This document shows, piece by piece, positions 10,660 to 23,410 of a stretch of 64,000 nt of DNA; position 1 is the first letter of the stretch; each line of letters starts with the position of its first letter. The notes below the pieces were generated by a model. That model saw only the letters and a list, made by a program, of their open reading frames with translations, was not told the origin of the DNA and searched no databases. Source of the stretch: Aselliscus stoliczkanus (taxonomy: Eukaryota; Chordata; Mammalia; Chiroptera; Hipposideridae). The DNA lies in NCBI GenBank assembly GCA_033961575.1, contig CM066732.1, positions 110,052,687 through 110,116,686 of the forward strand, written 5' to 3'. Both the position numbers and the translations under genes were made by a program.

Positions 10660-11179
10660 ATGCCCATCTCCTTGTCCTCCTCCCAAAAAGCTAGAACGAG
10701 GGGCTGAGAGACTTTAATCGGACATGAGCCATGGAAACAGTCGGGATCCATGGGGGCAAACTCTAAACTCACAATCACCAAGGCAAACCAACAGGGGAAA
10801 TAATTTAGGAAGAGAGAAGCAATAGAGACCTCCATTAAGAAGGCTACTGGGGCACACAAGATGATTGCTCCTGGCCTTTTGTGGCCCTAAAAATAGCATG
10901 CCTGCCTCAGAGTGTCTACACAACCTATTTTCAGAGGGCAGTGCTGGGTTTTTGTGCCTGCCCCACACTGGCTGAGCAACTGGGGTTCAGGAAGAGGAGT
11001 CCCTATTCACCAAAGTGAGCCCGGTATAAAAAGGGGAGGCAGAAGTGAGGGATAAATTTGGGAGAATAAATTATCTGACTCATTGGGAGCCTAGGAGTAC
11101 TAAAGAAGAGTAATGAGAGAAGTGCCAGAAAAGTTGGTGTGACATCAGGGAGGGCATGGGATAATTACAGTCAGCAACT
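10660..11179. other. Unannotated unique sequence
   Basis: No repeat or exon landmark recognised. Confidence 0.4.
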
Positions 11180-11300
11180 TTTCCAAGCCCTGTACATGGG
11201 CTGACTAATTCAATCTTTATGATAACCCTATAACTTGCCCAAGGTTCTTAGTAAGTCATGGAGCCAGGATTCAAGCACTTAACCATGGCTTGAGTACCCC
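11180..11300 (-). repeat. MIR fragment
   Basis: TTCAATCTTTATGATAACCC, AACTTGCCCAAGGTTCTTAG and GAGCCAGGATTCAAGC are reverse-complement MIR motifs. Confidence 0.8.
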
Positions 11301-11489
11301 TGTTCCATATTACACATGTGTCGAAGACGTTAGACATGCCTTAGTAGGAAATGGGGAGTCACAGAGGATTTTTTAAGCAAGGTACCACATAATGAGGGCA
11401 GTGATTTCAGGAATTCACATAGTCACCAAAAATAGAATGAACCAGAGGAGAAGGGGAAAGGTAACTGGCCTTTAATGAATGCCTCAGGT

Positions 11490-11650
11490 GTGCCCAGACC
11501 TCTACAGACATTATCTTATCTACTTCATTATGCAACTGTCACTTTGAAAATGGCAGATTCCCATTTTACCAGTACTGGAACTTGGTTCAATAACTTGCCC
11601 ACTCCCTCCTATATGTGATGGAATTAGGATTTGAACCCAGGTGAGGTTAC
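11490..11650 (-). repeat. MIR fragment
   Basis: CATTATCTTATCTACTTCATT, TTCCCATTTTACCAG, AACTTGCCCACTCC and AGGATTTGAACCCAGG are in the reverse-complement MIR order. Confidence 0.8.
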
Positions 11651-11984
11651 CATTAAATGCCTGCTATTCCCACCATACTGTCCTGGAAATGCTGGTGGCA
11701 AGGAAACCATATACAAATTTTTAATTGTCAAAATGAGTGGTCATGAGAATTAGCAGAAAGGGTGGGTGGAAGACTTGATAACTGACTGGACATTGAAAGC
11801 AAGGGAAAAGTTGAAGAAAAAAAAGAAATGGTATCAGGATTTTAATATTATGAGACTGAACACTTATGGTGCCATCCATAGAAATTTGGAAGTTGAAAAG
11901 GATTAAAATGTTTTGTTTTACTTGAATTTGGGAGGTAGGGAGTAGTCGAGAATGCTTACCAGAAATGGTGATTAAGAATACGTA

Positions 11985-12185
11985 GTAACATTTATTAAGC
12001 ACTAACTATTTGCTAGGCATTGCACCAAGGACATTACGTGTGCCAACTAATTTAATTCTCACAAAATCTCTATTTTCCCTACTTGAAAGATGAGAAAAAT
12101 CAGTAAGTTACCTAAGATCACACAGTGAGTAAATTGCAGAGCTGAACTTGAACCCAGGTCTGTTTAACTTCATGTTTTAGAGGAA
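11985..12185 (-). repeat. MIR fragment
   Basis: AACATTTATTAAGCACTAAC, TTTAATTCTCACAAAATC, AAGTTACCTAAGATCACACAG and AACTTGAACCCAGGTCTG form an almost complete MIR on the minus strand. Confidence 0.88.
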
Positions 12186-13440
12186 CTGAACATTTCCTAG
12201 TAGGTCTCAGAGGAGGTAGGAGACATCATCATAGGTTAGAAAGGCTTGTGTGTGGCTGGGTAATTCTAGAAAAGCAAAACCAGTATGAATGATAAATGTC
12301 ATAAAAAATAAATTTTTGCTCAGACGTGAAGTTTCTGTGATAACTGTATTTATTCTAATTTCGAAAGAAAATAAATGGATTATACAAAAAAAAATTTTGT
12401 TTTTAATAAAAGAAACACAATCATCCTGACATTGCTAATAAGTTGAGCTGTTAAAAAATAAACAGGGTCCCTTCTGAGACAATGGGTTCTTAGTCACTGG
12501 AAGTATTAAAGAACAGTCAGAAACTGTCAGGAGGATTCCTGGACAAGGTGAAGCTGCAACAGAAGAACTCAGAGATGGTTATCTTTGAACTCAAGAGTCC
12601 TTCCTGCCTTTTTTCCTTCACTGGTCACTTCTCTGTGTTACCCTTTTGACTGAAAGATGTTTCTGGACTCTAGGGAGAAAAGGAGTCCTTTGAGTCACCT
12701 TTATAAACTTAAGAAACTGTCAACATGCAGCTGTATCAATACCTACAAATGGCTTTGACAATATTAATCTTAAAAGAGATGTCTTCATTTTGAAAAGTGA
12801 AATTAAAAGCAAAAAGAAATGCACAGCATTTTGAGGTATAAAAGCCCAAACCTTCTGTGGTTAAACAATCCAGACCATTTGAGAGTACAGTCAAGTGTTT
12901 TTGAAGTTCAAAATGCTTACCTAGCAGGGATAAGAAGGAAGCTGAGAGCTGGGATGGGCTGAAAGGAAATTGCCTTGCCTACTTGGCTATTTTAAAAACA
13001 TAAGTAGCTCTGTTAGAGGGAAAAGTGAAATCTAATCAGGTCCTGACCCAGATTGTATCAATTCTAAGAAGCACCTGTTTTTTGTTTTTTTCTTTTTTTC
13101 TTTTTCTTTTTTGCATTTTAACATATCTGAAATCAAAATATGTCTTCTACTCCTAAACTAATATAATACTGCATATAAGCTGGAATTGACTTTTTTTTTT
13201 AATTTAAAAAGAATATTTCTTACAATTGATGGCATATCTTAACCTAGTTAACAGCATTTTTCTTTCTTAAAGGTAAATAAAAAACTGTGCTTCTTAAAAA
13301 TCAACAGCAACAGAAAATTAAAATGAGTGATGAAAAATAAAGTTTTCTTTTAAAAAATAAACCAATGGAGTCTTCGTTTTGATGAAATACAGTAATTTTT
13401 AAACATGACACATAAAGAAACAATTTTGACGTGAGAATTA
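12186..13440. other. Unannotated AT-rich sequence
   Basis: AT-rich sequence with a T-rich tract at about 13078-13115. No clear element is seen, although the tract is considered in the findings as a possible reverse A tail. Confidence 0.4.
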
Positions 13441-13870
13441 AAATTCCGACTTAAGAATTAAGGGCGATATGGACTATGACTGGGTGTGCTTGATGATTGC
13501 ATCACTGTTGGTGTGAGCTGTAGAGCCCCACCATGCTGAAAGGAGGAGTGCTTCATGGTGAAGGGAGAGCAGCAGCAGGCTTGGCATCTGGCTGGCCCAT
13601 CAGAGCGTTTGGAGTTCTGATGTTTGGGTTTGGAGCAACGAAGACCCTTCCTTGTAGCGTTCTCTGGCCCCAGGAGCCCTGCTGGCTGCCTGAAAACAGA
13701 TGAAGCCTCCAAAAGCTGGATTGAACACAGAATCCTGAGGGAATGTGAGGTTCCTGGTGTAAGAAGAGGGCTGGGGAGGAAATCTCCACTTGTGCCAGCT
13801 GCATATTTGAATGAAGTGGACTCATGCCTTCGTTCCTAGAGGGCAGGGCGCACTTTGGCCACAAATCTTA
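13441..13870 (-). other. GC-richer block with broken frames, possible old retrocopy
   Basis: Against the AT-rich surroundings this block is GC-richer. Two overlapping minus-strand frames (13553-13864 and 13458-13712) both read Ser/Pro/Gln-rich, as a frameshifted coding sequence can. I do not recognise a parent protein. No target duplication was found. It may equally be unique non-coding DNA. Confidence 0.2.
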
Positions 13871-14872
13871 AGTAGGAAAAGATGACTTAGCTGGGAGAAG
13901 GTAGGGTAACTACCTTTTCTGAAGTCCAAGAATATGACATAAAATCAGACAAACACATATATCTATATGGACAACGAGGCTGAGTATGACACCTGAACTG
14001 TTGGAAAACCCAAACTGAAATGAACTCTGCTATGCCGTGTCCTTCGTGTGTAACCACACAAAAGTGCAAGTGTAGGTCAAATCGGTTAAATCCCAAGTTA
14101 TATGAGAGAATAGTTTTTCAGTAACAATAAAAAAGAACATTAGAAGATCAGGCCATCTTGGGAGCTGGGCAGGTTTGGGGGAGCAATCAGGGATGCTAGA
14201 GAATCTGGAGTGGTTCAAGGTGAGGAAAGATAGGGAAGAACCATCTCAGAGATGCTGACAGAGCTCCCCATTTTCAAGGTGAACATTCTCCTGGAAGCTA
14301 GGTAAGAGAGAGCTACCCAAGCACCTAACGTGGAACGCAGCACAGAGGCAAGCCTCAGAGTTATAGACTAAATGAATGCCCAAGTGTTACACCTACTTCT
14401 TTCAGACAGTTAAGTGTGTAAAATGGAGTCTTATGTCCTAAAGATGTTAAAAGCCTCCTAAGGGCCTTTGTTCCATCAGGGAGTAATGAAAGCATTGAGA
14501 AGAATCAGGATGACCTCGAGGGCAAGTTACAAATTTAAAATTATGGTGGGATTTGCTTTAATTTTTAGCATTCTAAGGCTTTTTGGAAAGAAATGACTGG
14601 TTTGGAGAACTATCTTCCTCTTCCACAGGGTTTTACAATCTAAAGTAATTCAATTTTTCTTTCATAGTAGGGGAAAAAAAAAAATCTTTGAATTACATAA
14701 CCAGGGGTTTTGTGGAAATGATCACAGCTTGAATGAAGGCCTTAAATTCCTGTAGTAAATCCCAGTCAGCAGGGTGTGAGAGCAGCTGACCAGCACATAC
14801 TCCACAATAAACTGTTGGTTGAGATGATTTCCATATTTCAACTCAGGATTTTCTGGAGTTTGATAATGTAAT
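13871..14872. other. Unannotated unique sequence
   Basis: No repeat, exon or RNA landmark recognised. Confidence 0.4.
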
Positions 14873-14890
14873 CCAATAATGCAGCTTTTT

Positions 14891-15007
14891 ATTTTTTATT
14901 TGTATTATTTTTTTTGAGGGCAGTGTCACTGGCCCTCACATGTGGGACCCGAACAGGGGCCACTGGCTTCCCAAGCCAGCGCTTAACCAGTGAGCCACTC
15001 GGCCGGC
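14891..15007 (-). mobile_element. Short tRNA-derived SINE (type A)
   Basis: TTGAGGGCAGTGTCACTGGC through GCCACTCGGCCGGCC. Direct repeats ccaataatgcagcttttt (14873-14890) and ccaataatgcaacttttt (15007-15024) mark the insertion. Confidence 0.95.
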
Positions 15008-15234
15008 CCAATAATGCAACTTTTTAAAAATGAACATTAAAATGTATATATCCAATCACTTTAAATTTTTTTCATGAAGGCCCAGTGAGTTATTTTCAAA
15101 AATTAATCAAACATTTCCTCCTTATTTTTTTAAAATTAAAAAAAAAATAGTTAAAATTAAACCAGCATTTGCTTCTTAAACTGACCTAGGCTGGGGAAAA
15201 GCTGCTGAGTGTGGAAGCAGGGGTCTATTTTCCT

Positions 15235-15365
15235 GGCATCCATAGTGACTGTGTTAGCTTAGGCAAGTCTTTGGACTCTCAATATCTGGCCTTCATTTTC
15301 TCACCTGACAAATGGGAGATATGGTTTGATCTCCACAATCCCTCCAGCTCTGACCTCCATGACTT
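15235..15365 (+). repeat. MIR fragment
   Basis: TAGGCAAGTCTTTGGACTCTC, TTCATTTTCTCACCTGACAA and CAATCCCTCCAGCTCTGACC match MIR-type text, diverged. Confidence 0.6.
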
Positions 15366-17699
15366 ATGACCAGGGCTGCCTAGCAAATCAGAATGCGGAG
15401 GCATCAAGAATCTTCTCACAGTACAGGAGCTTTCAGTGTAATTGGAAAAGGAAAGTCACCATACACTATTCTTCATGGTCTTGGATTCTTTAGACACCAA
15501 ACTCTAATCAAATTCAAAGGTCTGGTTGCTCTTCTATTTGGTATATATTTTTTTATTATTATTATCAGGTGTGGGGGCGGGGGCAGACAGGGGGAGAGCC
15601 CCAGACAGCTATATATTTCTCTCAATACAAAAATAATTTTCACTTCCTCTGGAAAATTGCACAGTAGAATTAGTTGGGTGGTCAACCTGAACCCACCTTC
15701 CAATTGAAAAATCACAAGATGTTTTCGGTGGCACATCAACTAATGATATCTGTTGGTTTTTAAATAATTCTTTGGGCCTACATCACTCCTACACAACAGA
15801 TTTACATTTTTATGATTTTATCGTTTTGCTTTTGTTTATGGATCTTTCTTTTATGTTAAATATGCAATGCTACTTGGATATGTTACAACTGTGCTTTAAT
15901 TAAAGATGATGCAATTGCTACATGAATTCCTACCTTCTGCAATAGAATAGAATGGACCCTGGAAAAGGACTCCAAAGCATTCAGTGCAGAGCCTACCTCT
16001 TATTGGCTGCAGGACCAAGATCCTGTCCACCTCGCATGTCTGTAAAAAGGTTTTGTAAAACTACAAGTCAGGGAACCCTTCAAAGGAGAGTAGGAAGGTG
16101 TCCTAAGCACCAGGAGTCAGTAAGCTACATGCACCTTTAGGAACTGGAAACTGGGTGGGGTTTCAGGAAAAGAAGGAAATATGTCATGATACGATCCCCC
16201 TTCATGGGGAAGGTATTTTCCTACCCGCCTCTTTCATTGAGCACACAGCTCTATACAGGAGTCTCCAATCTGGCCCTCCCCTTGACGGGGACAAGACTTA
16301 GCCTCTCATCCCCACTGCCAGGCTCCAGGTGCTTACCTTTCCACCATTTTGTATTTTCAGGAAATGTAGTCCTAAATACTACTTTATATGCTGGCACACA
16401 GTAAGCATTATATAAATATTTGCATTTATTTACTTTAAAAACAGCAACACTGTGTGGAGAATGCAGGAGGGCAAGTGTGGAGGCAGCGATCTTACACCAT
16501 TCTAGGTGAGAAATGGAGGTCACTGAATTAGGGTAGCAGCTGTGGAGTCATGGAAAGCTGTTAAACTCAGTGTATCTTTATAGGTAGAAATGCAAGATGT
16601 GCTGGTGGCTAGGATGTGTGGGGGGTGGGGTGGTGAGGAAAAGAGGGAAGTCAAGGAAAGATTAGGTTGGGCTGCCATTTCCAGACCCATGCCGGACAAG
16701 GCTGAGACGCCCTGTCGGTGGGCAAAGGAATGTTAACCACATGGATACGCTCCTTCCCCTGCCCTCGCCAGCATTATGGGAGCTGTCTTGAAAGAGAAGA
16801 TACTGGGCCCAAGAGCACGGGCAGGAGTGCGGAAGCTCACCTCTTGCTGAAAGGAGGTAGAGGAGGCAAAGCCTCCCAGAGGATCCTATGTCTGACAGAG
16901 ATGGAGCTGGGTGATGGGACTGTGGTGATGGTGGGGCTGGTACCAGCAGGAGCAGCTGTGGTGGTGACAGGTCCTGCTTCCACTGCGCTACGCCCAGTGG
17001 GCACAGGATCAGGTGACAGATGTATCAGTAGAGAGGGTGAAAGAAAGTTTGGTATTAACTGGGCAGTAAAAGGCCTTGTGGAATTTGGCCTTTGCTCAAA
17101 GGTAGAAGTACAAGGGAGGCAACACATTTTCTTGCACTGGGCAGGTAGCTTCTCCTCGAACCTGTGCTACCTGTGGACCGGAAGAAAGATTCCACAGGAG
17201 GAAAGAGAACTTGACCCATTCCCAGACTCAAACTGTTAAGGCTCTGTAAGCTCTGAAAAGGAACCGACCTGCATGGAGTCAGCGACTGACCAGACATTAA
17301 AACAAAGGGGTGCTGGGATGTGGGGGTGGTCAGAAAGTTACATGTACAACCTCTAGGAACCCCCAGACATGCTGTTGTTTTCGGTATCTCTTCAATTCAT
17401 CTGACATGAAGTAATATGAGTAGTAGTAGTATTTTATGAAGACAAATCCTGGAAATGTAAAGGGCATACACAATTCCAGTTGTTCATAGATAAGATCATT
17501 GATCAATGTGGAGAGGAAATCTGGCCACTTGTGACAAACATTCACAACACGGCTGTTCCCTGGGCAGAGGACTACATATTGAGAAGTTTGCAATGGGCTC
17601 CCGTGTGGAACACCTACAGGGGGCAAGCAGTCATAACAAGGGAAAATCCAAGAAATGGGGAAAAGAGGCAGTACTGGGGCTGTTTATAAATTCTTGAGA
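15366..17699. other. Unique sequence with an unassigned open frame
   Basis: Mostly unrecognised. An open frame runs 16718-17239 on the plus strand; the first ATG is at 16730, about 170 codons. It is outside any repeat I know. It has no recognisable domain, and an opposite-strand frame (16837-17127) is also open, so base composition may explain it. Kept as unassigned. Confidence 0.3.
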
Positions 17700-17870
17700 A
17701 AACTAAGGCAGAGGCATAGTACCCACTTAAACTCTGTGAAAGGGTACTATTGTCCCATTTTACAGAAAAGGAAACTAACTCAGAGTAAGCAACTTTGCAC
17801 ATGAGCTAATCAGGGCTGGGCAGGATTTGAACGCAGCATTCTGTTCACACCACAGCTGCTTCATAAAGAT
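17700..17870 (-). repeat. MIR fragment
   Basis: TTGTCCCATTTTACAGAAAAG, GGAAACTAACTCAGAG, GGGCAGGATTTGAACGCAGC: reverse-complement MIR. Confidence 0.85.
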
Positions 17871-17954
17871 TAGTGTTGTCACAGAAGGTAAGGAAAGGGA
17901 CTCAAAATGGAACTTGAGCTAAGGTAGTAATAGTAAGTATGAGAATATTATTCA

Positions 17955-18270
17955 TAATGACAGTAATAACTAACATTTACTTAGTGCTTAGTATTAATTT
18001 CTTTAACAAATATCTATTGAGCTCCTTTTAGGTACAAGGCACTGCTACTGGCACTGGGAATACAGCTTCTCCCACGGAGCTTACATTCTCGTGAAGGAGA
18101 CTTCATGCCACTTGCCATGAGTTATTCCTTTTAATCCTCATGCAACACTATGATGCACAACCTGTTATAAACTCCACTGAGTGGGAGAATCAGAGAGGTT
18201 CAGTGACCTAACTGATTTGCAATAACCAGAAAGTGATGTGGAACCAGGGCCAGAGTGCCCTAGAATCTTA
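17955..18270. repeat. L2-related and MIR fragments
   Basis: At 18005-18095, ATCTATTGAGCTCC, AAGGCACTGCTACTGGCACT and GGAGCTTACATTCTCGTG resemble the common L2-related repeat. TTTTAATCCTCATGCAACAC through AATAACCAGAAAGTG resembles minus-strand MIR. Confidence 0.6.
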
Positions 18271-18279
18271 TGACAAGTT

Positions 18280-19520
18280 CAGTTCATTAGACTCCCTAAT
18301 AGTGACCTGAAATGTACACTGTTGGAGGAAAATGGACCAAAGACTCAGAATATAAACAATTGGGGTAGCTCCAAACCCAAAGAGATTTTGACATCTGTTC
18401 AAAAGAACTGCAGGAACACTTTAAAGAACATTCTAGGACTTCTGCAAATCAAAATGGGGAGAAGTCCACCCAAACTTTCCCACAGTGTAGTGTTCCTTCC
18501 AAGTTCATGGCATCATATGACTGCACATGGAAACTGCCAGCTGTCAAACATTGGGCAGGCCTACTTCCTGAATAACCACGGCTTTTTCATTCTCTTTTAA
18601 GGTCTTTAAAAGAGCAAACCACAGCCATTCCCACTTCCCAGAACCCTCTGCTGAGCACAGCATGAGACAAACCCCCCACAGACGGGAGGACTGGTATTTC
18701 AAACATGAAACACTGGAACGCAGATTAATAATTTACCAATGACTCCAAACAAATATTGTTCATAGCGGGGAAAAGAAAAACCCTCACTTTTAAATGGGAA
18801 GTCAGTCAGATTACCTCAGTACTTTAAAAAAGCAAGCTGCAAAATAACGTTCTTAGAATTCAATATTTATTGATGCTGATGGTTCATTTTTTAGGAATTA
18901 ATCATTCCCAGCTTCAATATTCTGCTTCAGCATAAAGTTTACTTTATTCTGCATGTGGATTCCTACACTCTCTGCCCAAATAAATTAATACATATTCCAG
19001 AGTCTGGGGCCACGATCAATGAAAAACCACAGTAAATTCCTAAGCAGTAATAGATATTTCACATGGCTTGAAATGGTTGAAGGAGAATTTTTTTAAGGTT
19101 AAGAATCAAAGTACTGTAATTGAAGATCTTAAAAATCAAACAGCAATGGCTTCTCAAGGTATCTGATGTTGGCTTCAAGGATCATTTAAGGTAAACTTCT
19201 CCTTTCTTGCTTTTCCTCTTACACAGCTTCCAACTCTAAGAGAGGTATATTTTAAATTAGGTCAGTGGCATTAATTTAAAATGACAGTGTGATGTGAAAA
19301 ATGGCAGATTGTGTGTAGAAAAGTATATATTTGAGAAAAGTAAATATTCCCAGTATTGCCAGGCCTTAACCTAATTTAATCTGTAAGTATAAAGTAGAAC
19401 TAAAAAATGTGGCAACACAGTCTTTTGTAGGTAAATTCCTAGGCAAACTTTTAAAAATCTATCTTTGATTCAACTTTAGGGTATTTACAAATTAACACCC
19501 TAAATTAATTAAATGCATTC
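18280..19520. other. Repeat-poor AT-rich sequence
   Basis: No repeat or exon landmark recognised. Lack of recent insertions is noted but not interpreted. Confidence 0.4.
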
Positions 19521-19529
19521 CATTTATTA

Positions 19530-19608
19530 TTGGGTTGTAGGAAAAATCATGATGTATTTTTTCTGTTTTTCGTTGTAAAAATGCATCACGACTTTTCCGA
19601 CAACTCAA
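19530..19608 (+). mobile_element. Mariner-like MITE, copy 1 (79 bp)
   Basis: Ends TTGGGTTGTAGGAAAAATCA and its approximate inverse ...GACTTTTCCGACAACTCAA, flanked by TA on both sides (19528-19529 and 19609-19610). There is no coding capacity. A second copy at 52134-52216 has the same ends and core (ATTTTTTCT...CGTTG). Family assignment rests on TA duplication and terminal form. Confidence 0.88.
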
Positions 19609-19651
19609 TATTATAAGTGCATCTGTCCTGTCTTTATGGAAATGATGTAGA

Positions 19652-19747
19652 ACAGGAGTCAGCAACCTGCAGCCTGTGGGCCAAAGAGACCATATGGTTC
19701 ATTAAAATATTTACTAGCTGGCCTTTACAGAAGTTTGTTGACCTGAT
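19652..19747 (+). mobile_element. Deleted hAT-like MER element
   Basis: Starts ACAGGAGTCAGCAACCTGC...GTGGGCCAAA. It then jumps to ATTAAAATATTTACTAGCTGG and CCTTTACAGAAGTTTGTTGACC, the two ends of a common mammalian MER element (GGTCGGCAAACT type). The middle is deleted. Confidence 0.65.
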
Positions 19748-19759
19748 GCAGAAGGACAA

Positions 19760-22060
19760 ATTGAGGTAAATCCCAAAAGCTATGAGAGCAGCTTTGCACA
19801 GTCCACAGTTATGCTCATTACATTATGGATGCACTATGAGGAGACAAAAATATCTATCTGGAGAAGGGGCAAGCCTTTTAAATCACAACTACCTTTCTTT
19901 TCAAACTCTAATCAACGATTAAAAGAAGCACATCCTTGAATTAAGGAAATTAGAGGTCACCAACAAATTAGAAGAGGAACAGTAATTGGAACCCAGTAAT
20001 TGCCCATGTGTTAGGATATAATAGAGGAGGTGGTACAATATATACAAGTGGCAAGAAAAAGACAGGATGGAGTGCCTCTTCTATGAATTGCAATCAATTT
20101 GATTGTTAGTGTCAGCCCCAAATTGTTTATTAATGGGAAATTATATATATCCATCACTTCCCCATCCCCCCAAAAAAGAAATTTGAATTCTAAATTATCA
20201 GTATCTCGTTTTCCACCCTTTGAAATTTACTTAGAATAACAATCAATAGTAGCATATCTCTAAAAAATGTAAATAATCCTGTTAGAGCTATATCTGTTGG
20301 TCATTCACCTTGATAAGAATTATTTTAATCAGGCTGCTTTTCTCTTTACCTGTAGCTAGTACTGGCTTTACAATTCTATAATTTCGCAGTCTGATTTCAC
20401 TACTTGCAGTTCTATTTCATTATTGAAGGATAGGGATGATGTTCAAGAGATGAAAAGAAAGACAAAGACTAATTTTAAAGTAAGGATAAAGTGCAGCTAA
20501 AGTAGAATGAAGCCTGAGAGCTCTCCTTCTTAGCCTAGAATCTAGGTCCTAGCCGAAAATTGATCTATGAGTACAAATTAATTTAAAAGCAAAAAGTATG
20601 CTACAATTTTGCAGTATTTTAGCTTTTACCTCCTTTCCTATTTTGAGCCCTCAAACAACACTGTCTGGAAGTAGACATTATTTCCATTTTACTGACAAGG
20701 ACCTGGGTTTTCAGAGAGGTTAAATCACCTCCTCAAAGTCACAGGTAAAGAATTCAGTCTTCTCATTGCTGCTTGTGAGACAAAGCACATGATAGGACTA
20801 CAATGTCTAAGAATGCAGCCAATTTAATGGAAATGAATTCTGGTCTTTTTCACAGCTCTTACAAACACATTTACCTTCTCAAAATTAAAAGCAAAGACAA
20901 TATTTAATATTTCCAAATTACAACTCACAGCTAGACCGGAATGAGTGACCACAGTGATCCAGGATGTCCATTATTTGGTCATCATTGGGTTGGTGACATT
21001 CATCCTCACTAGAATATAGATTAATCTGAACAACAGCAACAGTCTAGTTTACAGGTATTTCTAGTTGGTATTCCTTGCCCTATAAATCCACAGTGTAATT
21101 GTCATTGAACTGTCTAATGCTAAAGCCACATAAACTAAATTTCCCCATCACTTAGGTCATACCTTTATGTTATGACTGAACAGAGAGATTTCAGGAATTG
21201 ACTTTGTTAGCTTTCTACTGGGTGCAGCCTCTGAGATTGTCAAGGCTGGCTCCATATTGCTTTTTAATCAATTGTTCCCCATTATGTAGACAAAATCTAA
21301 AAAAGGAGCTGAGCTGGGCAGAGATATGAGTCTCAAATTCTTTCCTTTCCATGAAGATATGGTGATCTTCTCTGGATTGGCCATATGTAGAAATGTCACA
21401 TTTCTTTTAAATTCTGAAATCATACATTCCAATTCCACATCTTTTAAACGTTCTGCTTTAACTATCCAGTTTCATCACCATATACTTTCCAATACAGTCC
21501 ATCCACTTACCAATCTTCCACACACATTGAGACTTCCTGCTGCCACCCACTCCCCAACCACACACACTAGACCTATTTCTCATTGGTGGTGTGTCCGCCT
21601 TCCTCCGAACAAACTTGATTCCCCACTTCCTTCTGGATCTACTCTCTCTTCCTACCTTGATTCCAGCCTCTAGTTTTTCTTCCTTTTTTTTTCTTTATTT
21701 GCATGTTTATAGTTGAAAGAGAGGGAATTCAATAAATGTTTTGCATTTTCACCATGTATCTAAGCAAACACTTGGGAACCGGCATATCTTCATAGGAAAG
21801 AGCTAGTTCTTCTTCCTCTGAAACCCCCTGGATATATGCCCAGGCAATAGGAAACAGTGTGAAAAGTAGAGACTTCCTGACCGAGTAGGTCAATTACATT
21901 CCTCAGTTAACTTTACGGTGAGGTATATAAATGAAATACAAAGAATCTCTTGTCTTCAAAAGTTTTGTGAGCTTCCAGGTAGTGAGTTTTTAGTTACTTG
22001 GAAATATCCTCCAATAATTCAAAAATGTTACCTTATTTTCATAACTCCACTCGTTTATCC
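19760..22060. other. Repeat-poor sequence with one MIR
   Basis: An MIR-like segment lies at about 20650-20760 (minus strand: TTATTTCCATTTTACTGACAAG, AGAGAGGTTAAATCACC). The rest is unrecognised. Frames at 21326-21673 and elsewhere have no domain signature. Confidence 0.45.
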
Positions 22061-22069
22061 TCTTGGTGA

Positions 22070-22240
22070 GCATGTAAATAAGCAAAACCTTTCTGGAAGC
22101 CAATTATGGAGTTCCTCTCATCTAGGCATATACCCTATGAATCGGCAATCCTGCTTCACAGGAATATCAGCAGGCGTGTTTCACAAAAATGGAGAGCATC
22201 TAAATGTGCACCAATATTGGGTATCTCTGAGCAGCAGAGG
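22070..22240 (+). repeat. Old L1 (L1M/HAL1-like) 3' fragment
   Basis: CTTTCTGGAAGCCAATTATGG, GGCATATACCCTATGAATCG, GCAATCCTGCTTCACAGG and GCATCTAAATGTGCACCAAT follow the order of the conserved end of L1 ORF2. It is heavily diverged. Confidence 0.55.
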
Positions 22241-22519
22241 ACAGCAGCAACAAGGGACAGAGTAGTGGTTGATGGGAAACCCAAGATACAACAGGAAAGG
22301 TGTGGGGCAAGGACAGGGAGAGGATACCTTCATTTCATGTATCACATCACCAACAGACAACACCCATATGAGAACTGGAGGCTGCTGGGGTTTCCCCCTA
22401 TATTCTTGGCCTTCCAAGGCCAACCAGTCAACCAAATGAACCAAAACACCTACACAAAATGCAGCTGATTATTTTTGCAGCTGTTCCCAGGATCTCCTTT
22501 TCTATTTGGTTTTTCATTC

Positions 22520-22640
22520 CATTAATTAATTCAACAAACTGAGCTCCTACTGTAAGCCAGGCACTGAACTAAGTCCTGGAGAAAAAGTGGTGAACTAGAT
22601 AGAGCCCCTACCTCCTGTGGGCCCATAGCCTGGTGGGACT
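22520..22640 (+). repeat. L2-related fragment
   Basis: CTGAGCTCCTACTGTAAGCC, AGGCACTGAACTAAGTCCTGG and CCCATAGCCTGGTGGG match the common old L2-related repeat. Confidence 0.65.
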
Positions 22641-23397
22641 GTAAAACCAAAATGGAAGTTGGGGCCAAAGGGACCTCCACATATTCCCACTGCTAACTTC
22701 TGTTAGTTCATCTTGCTCATTCTTATGAAGGATGATATAATTTCAAATGAGAAGAAGTAATCAATGTTTCAGAGCCAATCAATAACAACAGAATGCTGCG
22801 CTCTTCAAAATATGACCATTTAAAACGATTTTTGAGATGAATATAGGAAAATGCTACCAAATGTCATCTTTTTCCACTATGCTAACAGCATTTCCGCCCC
22901 CCACCCATTGATGGGTGACAAAGTGACAGAAACTGCTACAGGCTCAAAGCAGAGTCAGATGGTAGCAATAAAACTGCCACCAACTTCACCCAAATATTCT
23001 CCAAAGCCTGTTAAGTCTCCCTAAGATGATGATAGAGAAATCAGTTGGCAGAGGTCAGCAGCCCCTTCTTGTCAACACTGCCAGGTCTTTTGATTCAGTC
23101 TGGAAGGTTAAAAACAGTCAAGAATACTAGAAAAACTTGCCAACTCCTTAACATTGACGATTAGCATTATTAGTTATTAGACATCATAAACGTCTCCATC
23201 ATCTTGCTCCATCTACCCATATGTGTCATTTATGGGTGACGCTTTCAGAAACCTGGAAGGAAATTACTAAGCAGACAAAAGAAGCTTATTTACAAAAAAC
23301 ATACCCACCAATCTCTCCTTGCTGTGACTAACGCTGTGGAAGTTTTAACATATTTATTAGCATAAAGATTTAATAGCCATTAATATCTATTATAATA
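22641..23397. other. Unannotated unique sequence
   Basis: No landmark recognised. Confidence 0.4.
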
Positions 23398-23410
23398 AAA
23401 ACTTTATCAA

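Noticed and set aside
21326..21673. 115-codon frame on the plus strand
   Set aside because: The translation is Ser/Thr/His/Pro-rich with no domain, no Kozak support and no splice sites.
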